Assembly: GCA_903913285.1 (NCBI GenBank)
Contig: CAIWKO010000058.1
Span: 1-63,310 of the forward strand
Direction of reading: 5' to 3'
Source of the DNA: an uncultured Bacteroidales bacterium
GTDB lineage: Bacteria; Bacteroidota; Bacteroidia; Bacteroidales; CAIWKO01
DNA length: 63,310 nt
In this document: positions 45,188-54,062 of the stretch, piece after piece
How the letters are laid out: each line of letters opens with the position of its first letter
Position numbering within the stretch: the stretch's first letter is position 1
Notes under the pieces: model-generated
Seen by the model: the letters and a program-made list of their open reading frames with translations, nothing else
Databases searched by the model: none
What the model was told of the DNA's origin: nothing
Program-made: the position numbers and the translations under genes

Positions 45188-45211
45188 CGAAAGTTTTTAA
45201 ACTTGTTGCAC

Positions 45212-46132
45212 ATGAGTAAAAAAATAAAAAACATTAAAAATACCCATCTGACGTATGCCATGGAAAATCCATCGAAACCCGACGAAACCGAATGGATTGA
45301 AAACCAATCGTTTTTACTTTCAAATACGGAACATGACTTACAGGGAAATATCATCAAAACTGTAACCTATTCCGAATATGGAGGGATACACGAAATGTAT
45401 GAATACAAGTATGACATTAAGAATAATCTGGTCGAAGAACTTTGCTACTTTGATGAAAATGAGTTAGCAGAACACCGTTTTATATTTTGGGATGAAAACA
45501 ACGTGCGGATATCAGAAAAAACTATTTATCAGGAAGGCGGAGAGAATATTGTGATCTTGTCGTATGATAATGCGGGAAAACTTATTGAACGTCGTGTTGT
45601 TGATCAGGATAATGACCTGCAGGAGAAAGAAATATATGTTTATGAAGACAAGCAACTGGTTTCAGAAAAGAGGATTGATGAAGAGGAAAAACTCATGTAC
45701 GAGAAAAAATACAAATACAACACGGAAGGCTTAATTGAACAGTACGAGTATATTTCGCCGGAACACGCTGCATATTCTAAGGTTCTTTATTTCTATTCAG
45801 AAAAAGGAAACAGGGAGAAAATCCTTCGATACAACTGGAAAGATCAATTGATCGTAAAAACTTTGTTCACTGAAGACGAGAATGGAAACGTAACAGAGAT
45901 AGACGAAGAAGATCAGAAATCAAAAAAGATCACACGCCTGACCTACGATGAACAGGGAAATGCCATCAAACAGGAAGAATTTAACGAAGATGACCTTTTA
46001 GTTACCAATATAGAACGCACTTATGATGCGGATGGCAATTTGCTTGAAACATTAGTATATACTCAAAATCCCGACGACGACGTTCGAGAGATGTATGCCA
46101 CAAAATATGAGTATGAATTCTTTGATGAGTAA
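45212..46132 (+). CDS. acidic YD/RHS-like repeat protein, cytoplasmic
   Basis: This 306-residue protein is made of about ten tandem strand-rich repeats of 20-25 residues with the pattern Y(D/N)xxGxLxExxxY (for example ILSYDNAGKLIERRVV, LTYDEQGNAIKQEEF, YDADGNLLETLVY). This resembles YD/RHS-type repeats or the simple repeats of YwqK-like antitoxin-type proteins. It is strongly acidic and has no signal peptide or membrane helix, so it should be cytoplasmic. No toxin, cargo or partner lies next to it. The start at 45212 is set by the promoter box at 45180. Confidence 0.7.
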   Translation: MSKKIKNIKNTHLTYAMENPSKPDETEWIENQSFLLSNTEHDLQGNIIKTVTYSEYGGIHEMYEYKYDIKNNLVEELCYFDENELAEHRFIFWDENNVRISEKTIYQEGGENIVILSYDNAGKLIERRVVDQDNDLQEKEIYVYEDKQLVSEKRIDEEEKLMYEKKYKYNTEGLIEQYEYISPEHAAYSKVLYFYSEKGNREKILRYNWKDQLIVKTLFTEDENGNVTEIDEEDQKSKKITRLTYDEQGNAIKQEEFNEDDLLVTNIERTYDADGNLLETLVYTQNPDDDVREMYATKYEYEFFDE

Positions 46133-46149
46133 TCCGATTCGTTAATTAA

Positions 46150-47622
46150 TCATTGTTTCTCAAATTCATACACATTAAAAATCTCGTAAAATTTAAATGT
46201 GTTCTTCAATTTGTATTTTTGATTCAGCGTATTATATAAGTTATTATCGGGAAATGAAAAATCGGCAGCTGCATCTAAATAAACAATTTTGTTTTTAGTG
46301 TTTGGAATTAAATCTGCCGAGTTTATTGGGTAAATACTTTCACTGTTTAATCTTTGGGTTATCTTCGCATAGGAATTTCCATTATCTATTTCACTAAAGA
46401 TACTCTTGTCATAATAATAAGCATAATTCAGCATAAAAAATGATGGGCAAATTATTATTGAAGCATTTTCGCCTTTAAGTTCCTGCACTTTTGCCACGGT
46501 TTCTTTTACATGCCGTTTATTATCCTTGTCGGGATAGAAAGTGGCTAAAAACAGAACTATAACTATCCCCAAAAATATATCTTGAAACTTGTTCTGCAAA
46601 ATAATACATGATGAAAGAGCTATAGTAAGATAATATCCTAATGAAACAAAAACAAGATATCGGTCGAGAAAAATTGGCATCCAATACGATATAAAGAACA
46701 TGAAAAAGAAGGGGAATGAAAACCACAACAAAATAATCATTTTGTTAGTTGCATTATTCGTTTTTTGTTTTGTAAACAACATTTTCACCAATGCAACTGC
46801 TAATATTGTTATGCAAATAACGGTGGTTACGGGTTGATTTGAAAATGACCACAACATTTCATAAATCCCGGTTATTCCACCGGGGTTGCCAAGCCAGGTG
46901 CCATGCGATGAAACCGAGAACCGGTTCAGCAAAATGAGCATATTCGGAATATACAGGCAGACAAATAATAATAAATATATCAGATAGGACTTTAAGAGAG
47001 GTTTTCTGATATCCTTAAATAACAGCACCGAAATGCTCTGTATGAAAATGATAAAGAAACCAAAATAATGCGAATACACCAATAATATATTTGTTATTAA
47101 GAGCTTAGCATAAAATATGTTTCTATTTTTGTGTTCTTTCACACTCAGGAAGTAATACATCGACAAGGCTGATAATAATGCAAACAACTCATAAACACGT
47201 GCCTCGTGTGCTAACAGCAAATTTAGATTCGAAAAGGTAAATAATAGGCCTGCTACAACTCCTACCCTATATGAAAAGAATTTTAGCCCTATCAGATACA
47301 TCACATAAGCACACAACACACTAAAGATTACCGAAAGAAATCTTACCGATAAAGCGCTTATTCCAAATAGTTTGATCCAAAAATGAAGTAAGATGAAATG
47401 CAGTGGAGGATTGTTCTCACTTTTCATCAGGTCGAGAATTGAGGAAAGGCTCATTTGAGCATGATAAATACTGAATGGTTCGTCGCCAGCTATTGAATTA
47501 CTTGTGATAAAGCTAAATTTGAGAATCAGATTCAGTAAAATTAATACTAAAGGAGTGAACTTTATGAGTGTGGTTTTCTTCATCCACAAAAACATTTCAG
47601 TATCCTCTAAAGTTAACTTCAT
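46150..47622 (-). CDS. glycosyltransferase family 39-like membrane protein
   Basis: This 490-residue protein has about eleven helices and the GT39/ArnT-type layout: the catalytic acidic pair in NSIAGDEPFSIYHA (about residues 43-56), NNPPLHFILLHFW (about 71-83) and LAHEARVYELFALL (about 142-155). Such enzymes transfer a sugar or amino sugar from a polyprenyl phosphate donor in the periplasmic face. The substrate cannot be read. The first 13 residues (MKLTLEDTEMFLW) may be non-native; a start at the internal MKKTTLIKF at 47583 fits better with a membrane protein. It ends 17 bp from the convergent YD-like gene. Confidence 0.8.
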   Translation of the reverse strand: MKLTLEDTEMFLWMKKTTLIKFTPLVLILLNLILKFSFITSNSIAGDEPFSIYHAQMSLSSILDLMKSENNPPLHFILLHFWIKLFGISALSVRFLSVIFSVLCAYVMYLIGLKFFSYRVGVVAGLLFTFSNLNLLLAHEARVYELFALLSALSMYYFLSVKEHKNRNIFYAKLLITNILLVYSHYFGFFIIFIQSISVLLFKDIRKPLLKSYLIYLLLFVCLYIPNMLILLNRFSVSSHGTWLGNPGGITGIYEMLWSFSNQPVTTVICITILAVALVKMLFTKQKTNNATNKMIILLWFSFPFFFMFFISYWMPIFLDRYLVFVSLGYYLTIALSSCIILQNKFQDIFLGIVIVLFLATFYPDKDNKRHVKETVAKVQELKGENASIIICPSFFMLNYAYYYDKSIFSEIDNGNSYAKITQRLNSESIYPINSADLIPNTKNKIVYLDAAADFSFPDNNLYNTLNQKYKLKNTFKFYEIFNVYEFEKQ

Positions 47623-47644
47623 TGATATCAGGTTATATGTTTGT

Positions 47645-48376
47645 TTAAAGTTTCAGCAACTGGCCGTTACCGGTATCGTAACCATAGAGTATCGGCGGAT
47701 CGCCACGATAATAAATATTTCCGTTGTAGGATATATTGTAGTAAAAGTTGTCGCTGACATTCACATAAATATTACCGGTACTTTTGTTGGTGACCGATGC
47801 CAGATGCGACACTACGTTCTCACAGTGTATCATGCCGTCGCCGTTGTAATAAATATCAATATAATCGGCTTTGCCCGAGGCATTAACGTTCAAACAACCG
47901 GTGTGGATGGTTAGGTAGCACTTTTTTACATCCATGTTCAGTGTCAGATCGCCCGATGCGTTGATAGAATAGAACCGAAGGCTGTCGCCCGTCAGAGTGT
48001 TGGTGGTGGTAATGGTTCCGCAGCCGCTGTTTTGAATGAACACCAGCGACGGCAAACTGATATATACATTCACTTTGGGCTTATAACTGCGCACCCAATT
48101 GCATTTGTTTTTGTTGCGCACGTATAACGAATCGTGTTTGAGCTCGGTGGTTATGAGTGGAATAAGATGCTCCCCTGCTTCGACCCGAACCGAATATATC
48201 GGATCCTGAGTGAGATAAAGGTTGACATTGTCAGAAATGAAAATGCTCGAAAAACCGCTCACATCGCGCTGATCGCTCACGATCTTGCCGGTGCTTTTGA
48301 AACAATCGCAACTATTCTCTTTCTTACAATCGGCAATTGTAAATAAAATTGATATGAGTAAAAGCGTTTTTTTCAC
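47645..48376 (-). CDS. DUF2807 (GIN-domain) lipoprotein-like protein
   Basis: This 243-residue protein has a lipid-type signal (LFTIADC, Cys near residue 17) followed by the DUF2807/putative auto-transporter head GIN domain (about residues 35-225): VSGFSSIFISDNVNLYLTQ, VNVYISLPSLVFIQNSG and regularly spaced strands with N/S-rich turns, a right-handed beta-helix. These are surface or periplasmic proteins of unknown role, common in Bacteroidetes. The lipobox is imperfect. It starts upstream of the GT39 gene, 22 bp away on the same strand, so the two may be co-transcribed. Confidence 0.8.
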   Translation of the reverse strand: MKKTLLLISILFTIADCKKENSCDCFKSTGKIVSDQRDVSGFSSIFISDNVNLYLTQDPIYSVRVEAGEHLIPLITTELKHDSLYVRNKNKCNWVRSYKPKVNVYISLPSLVFIQNSGCGTITTTNTLTGDSLRFYSINASGDLTLNMDVKKCYLTIHTGCLNVNASGKADYIDIYYNGDGMIHCENVVSHLASVTNKSTGNIYVNVSDNFYYNISYNGNIYYRGDPPILYGYDTGNGQLLKL

Positions 48377-48529
48377 GTTGATAAAATTAATTAATTTTTT
48401 GGAAACGGGAAGTTTGTTTTTTATTCTATTCCGAACTTATGTTTTATAAAGGAATTGAGAAAAGTAGCTACGGAAAAAAGAAATATTACAAATACTTCAA
48501 GTTTATTGAGCAGCAATTACTTTTTTTTC

Positions 48530-48537
48530 TATTTTTG
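48530..48537 (+). promoter_or_regulatory. -7 box ahead of the T9SS/Omp28-like gene
   Basis: TATTTTTG lies 34 bp before the ATG at 48571. It rules out the longer open frame that begins at 48439, because that start would be upstream of the transcript. Confidence 0.5.
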
Positions 48538-48570
48538 TTAAAAGAAAATACTAACCTAAAAACCAAACAC

Positions 48571-50403
48571 ATGAAAAAAACACTACTCTTATTGTTTATG
48601 TTGGCCGGCTTTTACGCTGCAAAAGCACAGGTAACATTGTATTCAACCGATTTCGAGAGCGATACGGTTGGAAAATTTGCCTTACAGGCCGGAGCTCCCT
48701 GGACAACCTGGACAAACACACCCGGTGGGACAGAAGATCCCTCCATATCAACAACTCAGGCTCACAGTGGCACCAAATCCGTCAACGTTCTGAACGCAAA
48801 CGACCTTGTTTTAAATATATACGACAAAACCCACGGACGTTTCATGGTTCAGTGGTATATGTATGTTGAATCAGGCAAATTAGGATATTTCAATTTCTTA
48901 AGCGATTTTGCAGGCAGTACAAGCTTGTGGGCACTTGAGGTTTTTATCCGCAACGACTCTATTTTCATCAATGCTGACGGTACTAATAAAGCCACAGGCG
49001 TATTTACAAGTAACACCTGGAAAAAAATGCAGGTGATCGTTGACCTCGACGACGATTTTGCCACTTTCTATATTGATGGCACCGAAATGATCTCTTATCC
49101 ATGGAGCAAAGGCTCTCAGGGAACCAACAATTCTAAGAAACTCGATGGCATCGATTTTTATGGTTGGGATAATTCAGGTGCCGGCACATCAGGCTATTAT
49201 CTCGATGACCTCGAAATTGATAGTGTTCCCGCTCCCCCATCACCCTCAAATTTAACCGCTACCCTCAATGTTAATGATATCGATGTTGCCTGGACAGCTT
49301 CCACTCCAAATCCCGATATATACAAATTGAGCCGCAACGGCGAAATTGTGGATGCTACAAACAGTTTGGCATATACCGATCTGGCTCCATGGCCCAATAA
49401 ATATGTCTACGCTGTTCGTTCGCATTATGTTGGAGAAGGATATTCGCACGCATCCAACAAAGATAGTGTCACCATTGCAGGTGGCGTTACCCGTAACCTC
49501 GTTCTTATGGAAGAAGCAACCGGTACATGGTGTCAATATTGTCCCGGAGCTGCTATGGGCTTACGCGATCTTATAGAAACCAATCATAAAATAGCCACCG
49601 CAATAGCATATCATTCAGGCGACACTTATGAAATTACTGCTTCAACTGACCGTATCGGCTATTATAACGTTACTGGTTTTCCAACCGTTATTGGTGATGG
49701 CAATGGTGACGGAACTTCACGCGTGGATGGCGGAAATGCCACAACCAGTATGTATCCATCCTACCTGCCGATCTACAACAAACGTATTGCCTGTCCGGCT
49801 TTCGACAATCTCGATTTAACCATTGTTCAAACCGCAACCGATACGTATACGGCAACAGTTGTTGCTGAAGAAACATTCACTGCATTTTCACCGGTAAAAC
49901 TATATGCTGCTCTCACCGAGTCAAATATAGCTGAAAGCTGGGGAAATCAAACCGAAGTTGATTTTGTTTGCCGCGGTATGTATCCTTCTTCGGTTGGAAC
50001 CGGCATCAACTTTGCAACTCAAAATCCTCAAACTTTCAACCTGAATTTCACAACGACCGGTTTTGTTAAAAACAATTGCGAATTCGTCGTATTTATTCAG
50101 GACGATGCTTCTCACGAAATAACTCAGGTAGCTAAAGTTGACATGTCGACCGTTTTAGGCATACAGGAACTCTCCGGCGAAAAGATTAGCATATACCCCA
50201 ACCCTGCCAGCGAATATTTTATGGCCAACACCAGCGGCAAAGGCATGATCGAAATTTATGATATGACCGGAAAACTTATTTCCTCCACAAACATCACCAA
50301 AACATCACAGGCTGTCGACATCAGAAATTTGCGCAGCGGCATTTATTTTGTGAAAGTAACTAACGAAAAAAATTCATTCACACAGAAACTGGTGGTTGAA
50401 TAA
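48571..50403 (+). CDS. T9SS-sorted Omp28-like protein with LamG-like and fnIII domains
   Basis: This 610-residue protein has a signal peptide (residues 1-20, ending FYAAKAQ), a LamG/jelly-roll-like domain (about 25-215), a fibronectin III-like domain (about 220-300; PSNLTATLNVNDIDVAW), an Omp28-type thioredoxin-like domain with EEATGTWCQYCPGA (CxxC near residues 318-321; about 305-530) and a T9SS type A sorting domain (ISIYPNPASEYFMAN then LRSGIYFVKV, last 75 residues). It is exported to the cell surface. Omp28-like domains occur in outer-membrane and secreted Bacteroidetes proteins; redox function is possible but unproven. Start chosen from signal peptide and promoter. Confidence 0.85.
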   Translation: MKKTLLLLFMLAGFYAAKAQVTLYSTDFESDTVGKFALQAGAPWTTWTNTPGGTEDPSISTTQAHSGTKSVNVLNANDLVLNIYDKTHGRFMVQWYMYVESGKLGYFNFLSDFAGSTSLWALEVFIRNDSIFINADGTNKATGVFTSNTWKKMQVIVDLDDDFATFYIDGTEMISYPWSKGSQGTNNSKKLDGIDFYGWDNSGAGTSGYYLDDLEIDSVPAPPSPSNLTATLNVNDIDVAWTASTPNPDIYKLSRNGEIVDATNSLAYTDLAPWPNKYVYAVRSHYVGEGYSHASNKDSVTIAGGVTRNLVLMEEATGTWCQYCPGAAMGLRDLIETNHKIATAIAYHSGDTYEITASTDRIGYYNVTGFPTVIGDGNGDGTSRVDGGNATTSMYPSYLPIYNKRIACPAFDNLDLTIVQTATDTYTATVVAEETFTAFSPVKLYAALTESNIAESWGNQTEVDFVCRGMYPSSVGTGINFATQNPQTFNLNFTTTGFVKNNCEFVVFIQDDASHEITQVAKVDMSTVLGIQELSGEKISIYPNPASEYFMANTSGKGMIEIYDMTGKLISSTNITKTSQAVDIRNLRSGIYFVKVTNEKNSFTQKLVVE

Positions 50404-50424
50404 TATTGGTTTAATTAAATTAAA

Positions 50425-50458
50425 AAAGCTCCTGTATCTTCAGGAGCTTTTCTTTTTT
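50425..50458 (+). terminator. intrinsic terminator
   Basis: AAAGCTCCTG (50425-50434) and CAGGAGCTTT (50441-50450) form a 10-bp perfect stem with a 6-nt loop and a following T-rich run. Confidence 0.9.
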
Positions 50459-50653
50459 GAGAATAATTCGTTTATAAGTGCACTTTATTTCAAATCCCGA
50501 TTTTCCCGGGTAAAAATTCAATTCCAATCGGCAAACGGTTTGCACGGGTTATATCTGGGTTCATAGTTTTGTTTGCCAAACTCGTATAATATATTTGACT
50601 TCAGGGGGTTGATTGTTGCATATTTGTGTCATAAATTCAAAAAAGCACTCGTT

Positions 50654-51001
50654 ATGAAAACAATTAAGTTCATCATCGCCTTAGCTGCAGTTCTCTTGTT
50701 CGTTTCATTACAAACATCTGCAGCTCCAAAAGAAAACTCCAAACTAAACAACAAAGAAACCGGAATACAACAAATATTCAACAAGGCCATTGCATACCCT
50801 GAATCGGCTAAATCGGCAGGTATCGAAGGCTTTGTTCTCATTCAGTATCATATCTCGCAACTCGGGAGGCTGAAAATTGATGCTATCAATGGCAGTAATT
50901 CTGTGTTGGTCAGTTATGTTCAAACCAAGCTCGACAATTTTTATATGCCGGATGCCGAAAGCAAACCCTGCTATGCGAAGTTTGTATTTAAACTATTGTA
51001 A
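50654..51001 (+). CDS. secreted TonB-C-domain-like small protein (first copy)
   Basis: This 115-residue protein has a signal peptide (about residues 1-22, ending TSAAP) and a single TonB C-terminal-like domain: AIAYPESAKSAGIEGFVLIQYHISQLGRL (aligned with the YP..A...gieG.v.v.f.v...G.i pattern), then YVQTKLDNF. Classical TonB is a membrane-anchored protein with a proline-rich spacer; here only the C-terminal domain follows a cleavable signal. It is paralogous to the next gene, 55 bp downstream. Start chosen at the signal peptide; an open frame from 50573 has no sensible N-terminus. Boxes at 50590 (TATATTTG) and 50619 (CATATTTG) could be the -7 element. Confidence 0.75.
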   Translation: MKTIKFIIALAAVLLFVSLQTSAAPKENSKLNNKETGIQQIFNKAIAYPESAKSAGIEGFVLIQYHISQLGRLKIDAINGSNSVLVSYVQTKLDNFYMPDAESKPCYAKFVFKLL

Positions 51002-51056
51002 CAAGTCATTATAATAAAGAAATATTATAAAAAGTAAACATTAAAAACCTGACATT

Positions 51057-51416
51057 ATGAAAACAACTGTAACATTTAAATCGATTACAATAATAGTAAT
51101 CATGATTTTAGCAGCAACATTATGTTTTGCGGCAACACATCACCCCAAAGAATCAAACGATCTGAAAAAATTCATGGAAAAACATGTTGGCTATCCTGAA
51201 TTTGCAAAAGAAAACTCGCTCAGCGGTTTCGTGGTTATCTCCTTCGAAGTTACAAAAGAAGGCAGGATCGATCTGAAAGCCATCAATGCCAGCACACCCG
51301 ATTTCAAAGACTATGTAGAAAACAAATTAAAAAATCTCACAATAGATAACCCGCAAAAATACCAGGGCAAAACTAATTATTATAGGTTTGATTTCCATAT
51401 CATACCCGACAAATAA
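51057..51416 (+). CDS. secreted TonB-C-domain-like small protein (second copy)
   Basis: This 119-residue paralogue has a signal peptide (about residues 1-26, ending LCFAA) and the same TonB-C-like domain: FMEKHVGYPEFAKENSLSGFVVISFEVTKEGRI. The two proteins share the spacing of YP, G and G-R-(L/I) but only moderate identity, so the duplication is old. Periplasmic location is likely. It could act as an accessory partner for TonB-dependent receptors or as a decoy; no direct evidence. It ends at a shared terminator. Confidence 0.75.
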   Translation: MKTTVTFKSITIIVIMILAATLCFAATHHPKESNDLKKFMEKHVGYPEFAKENSLSGFVVISFEVTKEGRIDLKAINASTPDFKDYVENKLKNLTIDNPQKYQGKTNYYRFDFHIIPDK

Positions 51417-51445
51417 TAAAGCGTATTAAATGATTCTTTGGATGT

Positions 51446-51480
51446 AAAAAAAACTCCCACGAACGCGGGAGTTTTTTTTA
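51446..51480. terminator. bidirectional intrinsic terminator
   Basis: AAACTCCCACG pairs with CGCGGGAGTTT and carries A runs on the left and T runs on the right, so it can end both the rightward TonB-C-like gene and the leftward hydrogenase protease gene. Confidence 0.85.
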
Positions 51481-51936
51481 TTTCAGTTTCTCAAGCACGA
51501 ACTCTTTAATAAACTCAAAAGCCGCTTTCAGGTTTTCAGCAGCTTTATCGGTGAGTTCTTCCTTGAAATCGAATTCGTAGGCTTTAATATGTAGCACGTA
51601 GGTCGTGGGATTTTTATGATAGATCTTCCGGCACAGGTCAAGCACATAAGCCGTTGAAACAGCATGCATAGTAAACTCAATGGTGGCATTGTCCGGTATC
51701 ACCTCTTCAAGCTTATAACCTTCAACATCAGCCACCGAAGCATCCACAAAGATCACCGTATCATAGTCGGCTATCACAGCCGAATCTTCCACGTTCAACT
51801 GGTAGTTGCAGTCGGTAACAATATTTGTTATCTGTTCTTTAACCAGCCATTCGTCTGCCAGTTCAACAAAACGTGCACCCAAACCGTCGTCTTGCCTGCC
51901 CGGATTCCCATAACCGTATATCAGTATTTTATTCAT
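51478..51936 (-). CDS. hydrogenase maturation protease (HyaD/HoxW family)
   Basis: This 152-residue protein has the M52 maturation-protease core: IYGYGNPGRQDDGLGARF with acidic ligands at D16/D17, IFVDAS with D65 and MHAVS with H91, in the order of the three Ni-binding residues of HybD (Glu, Asp, His). It should cleave the C-terminal 24 residues of the HoxH large subunit after His459 once nickel is inserted. It follows hoxH by 89 bp on the same strand, with a terminator hairpin in between. Length matches the family (about 150-165). Confidence 0.88.
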   Translation of the reverse strand: MNKILIYGYGNPGRQDDGLGARFVELADEWLVKEQITNIVTDCNYQLNVEDSAVIADYDTVIFVDASVADVEGYKLEEVIPDNATIEFTMHAVSTAYVLDLCRKIYHKNPTTYVLHIKAYEFDFKEELTDKAAENLKAAFEFIKEFVLEKLK

Positions 51937-51974
51937 CTTATAAGTGCCTAATTTATTTTCAGCATTTACCTGTT

Positions 51975-52005
51975 ACAAAAAAGTCCGCCAGCATTTGACG
52001 GACTT
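51975..52005 (-). terminator. terminator or attenuator between hoxH and the protease gene
   Basis: AAGTCCGCCA (51981-51990) pairs with TTGACGGACTT (51995-52005). Read on the minus strand the stem is followed by six T, so it should stop or reduce transcription after hoxH before the protease gene. Confidence 0.75.
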
Positions 52006-52025
52006 TCTTATTTATTAACTCAAAA

Positions 52026-53477
52026 CTATGATCTGTAATGATCCATTTCTTCGCCGTTTGCATTGTATAATTTAATATCGAGCGGCATTTTTCCCAAAGC
52101 GTGTGTTGCACAGCTCAAACAGGGGTCATAAGCTCTGATAGCAATTTCTACAGCATTTTTCATCGGCTCAGTGATGGTAGCCTGTCCGTTCATCATATGT
52201 TTGGCAACAAAATTCACCGACTGGTTCATGGGTTCGTTATTGTTCGTTGTCGAAACAATAAGGTTAGCCATCGTGATCTGGTCGTTGTCGTCAATTTTAT
52301 AATGATGGAACAAAGTTCCGCGCGGAGCTTCTATCAAGCCAACACCTTCATGTGTTTTTTTGCCTTTCACCACGAGGTCGTCTTTTTGCAAATCCGAATC
52401 GAGTAATAATTCTTTTATTACTTCGGCCGAGTGCAACAACTCGATCAAACGTGCCCAATGGGTATGCAAACAATAGTTGTTTGGTTTGCCGTTGGTATGT
52501 GCTTTATATATTTCAAACTCTTTTTGAGCTTTCGGTGTCGGAACAAAATCAGCGGTATTCAAACGGGCCAGCGGGCCAACGCGATACCAGCCTTTTTCTT
52601 TGCCGAGATGTTTCAAATACGGGAATTTCATATAACTCCAGCTCTTCACTTCTTCTTCAATATAGTTATAATAATCCTGATAATCAACATCGTTCAGTAT
52701 CTTGTTGCCTTCCGTATCCACAGCTCTCAACACACCATGATACAAATCCAATGCACCGTCTTTTCTAACCAGACTTAAGTGATTTGAGGGGAAATAAGCG
52801 AAGTTATCCACGAAATCGCGGTTCTTCATATAATATCCTTTAAAGAACTGAAGAGCTCCGTCGGCCCAGTCTATCATCTTGTCGATGTTCATCGGGTCGG
52901 CGCCTTTCAGAAAACTGTCGCGTTCGGCTATGCTCAGGTTTTTGTTGATACCGCCTGGTATAGCTCCGGTTCCGTGCACTTTCTTACCTGCTGTGTGCTC
53001 AATGATCTCCTGACCGAATTTGCGCATCATAACGCCCTGAACGGCCAGGTCGGGGAAATTGATAGCCACACCGATCACGTTGCGGATAGCAGGGTCTGCA
53101 TCATAACCCAATAGAAAATCGGGAGATGCCAAATGGAAAAAATGCAGCGCGTGCGATTGAAACATCTGTCCGTAGTGCATCAAACGTCTCATTTTTTCTC
53201 CGGTAGCGGTCAAACCGTGTCCGGTTCCTGCTCCTACTATCACGTCGAGAGCTTTTGCAGCAGCAAGGTGATGGCTCACAGGGCAAATTCCGCATAAACG
53301 CTGAACTAGCACAGGGGCTTCCCAATAAGGACGGCCTTGCACAAAGCGTTCAAATCCGCGAAATTCAACGATATGGAGGCGGGTTTGAGCCACGTTCATA
53401 TTGTCGTCGAGATGAATGGTTACTTTTCCGTGACCTTCAACTCGTGTTACAGGTTCTATAGTTACTTTTTGTGCCAT
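52026..53477 (-). CDS. hoxH: [NiFe]-hydrogenase large subunit, group 3d type (HoxH)
   Basis: This 483-residue subunit binds the NiFe(CN)2CO centre through RLCGICPVSHH (C62, C65) and the C-terminal DPCLSCATH (C453, C456). The protein continues 24 residues beyond His459 (ALGKMPLDIKLYNANGEEMD onward), the expected removable tail. Sequence type, the partner genes and order fit the bidirectional NAD(P)-linked hydrogenases (Hox, group 3d). It oxidises or produces H2 in the cytoplasm. The gene lies 18 bp after hoxY. Confidence 0.93.
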   Translation of the reverse strand: MAQKVTIEPVTRVEGHGKVTIHLDDNMNVAQTRLHIVEFRGFERFVQGRPYWEAPVLVQRLCGICPVSHHLAAAKALDVIVGAGTGHGLTATGEKMRRLMHYGQMFQSHALHFFHLASPDFLLGYDADPAIRNVIGVAINFPDLAVQGVMMRKFGQEIIEHTAGKKVHGTGAIPGGINKNLSIAERDSFLKGADPMNIDKMIDWADGALQFFKGYYMKNRDFVDNFAYFPSNHLSLVRKDGALDLYHGVLRAVDTEGNKILNDVDYQDYYNYIEEEVKSWSYMKFPYLKHLGKEKGWYRVGPLARLNTADFVPTPKAQKEFEIYKAHTNGKPNNYCLHTHWARLIELLHSAEVIKELLLDSDLQKDDLVVKGKKTHEGVGLIEAPRGTLFHHYKIDDNDQITMANLIVSTTNNNEPMNQSVNFVAKHMMNGQATITEPMKNAVEIAIRAYDPCLSCATHALGKMPLDIKLYNANGEEMDHYRS

Positions 53478-53495
53478 TATAATAATACTTTTAGA

Positions 53496-54044
53496 TTAAT
53501 CAAATTTAACTAGTTCGTAAGGGATATTCAATGTGTCGCCTGTAACCAGTGCAACAACGGCAGCCCATATCAGGTCGGCTCTTGGGGCGCAACCCGGCAG
53601 GTAATAATCAATTTTCACGATCTCGTGACACGGATATACTTTATCCAGTATCATCGGAAGTTCTTCATCGTTCGGCATGATCTTTTCTGTGTTATCGCCA
53701 ACGGTTGGTCCGTTCAAATATGCTTCATCCAGACATTCTTTCACGGGGATACCGTTGCGCATGGCCGGCAATCCGCCCATTATGGCGCATTCGCCAAGCG
53801 AGATAAGTATCTTGCAATGTTTACGGAACTCTTTCAACACGTGAACGTTTTCGCTGTTGCAGCATCCGCCTTCTATAATTCCGATATCGCATTCTTTCGT
53901 GAAGGTTTTGATATCGTCTATAGGCGATTTGTTGAATTCAACCAGTTCGATCAGCTTCAGGATACGGTCATCAATATCAAGTATCGACATGTGGCATCCG
54001 AAGCATCCTGCTAAGGAAGTTGTGGCTATAATAGGTTTACTCAT
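53496..54044 (-). CDS. hoxY: [NiFe]-hydrogenase small subunit (HoxY)
   Basis: This 182-residue subunit has the proximal [4Fe-4S] ligands in GCFGCHMS (C14, C17), SLGECA and LPGCAP, typical of the short small subunits of group 3 hydrogenases, which carry only the proximal cluster. It passes electrons from HoxH to the HoxFU part. No Tat signal is present, as expected for a cytoplasmic enzyme. Gaps of 18 bp on both sides indicate one operon with hoxU and hoxH. Confidence 0.92.
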   Translation of the reverse strand: MSKPIIATTSLAGCFGCHMSILDIDDRILKLIELVEFNKSPIDDIKTFTKECDIGIIEGGCCNSENVHVLKEFRKHCKILISLGECAIMGGLPAMRNGIPVKECLDEAYLNGPTVGDNTEKIMPNDEELPMILDKVYPCHEIVKIDYYLPGCAPRADLIWAAVVALVTGDTLNIPYELVKFD

Positions 54045-54062
54045 ATTTTGTTCCTCCTTGAA

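Noticed and set aside
45185-45211. TTG start extending the YD-like protein by nine codons
   Set aside because: The TTG overlaps the -7 promoter box TACTTTTG, so it would not be on the transcript.
48439-48570. N-terminal extension of the Omp28-like protein
   Set aside because: The extension precedes the promoter box at 48530 and would bury the signal peptide 44 residues inside the protein.
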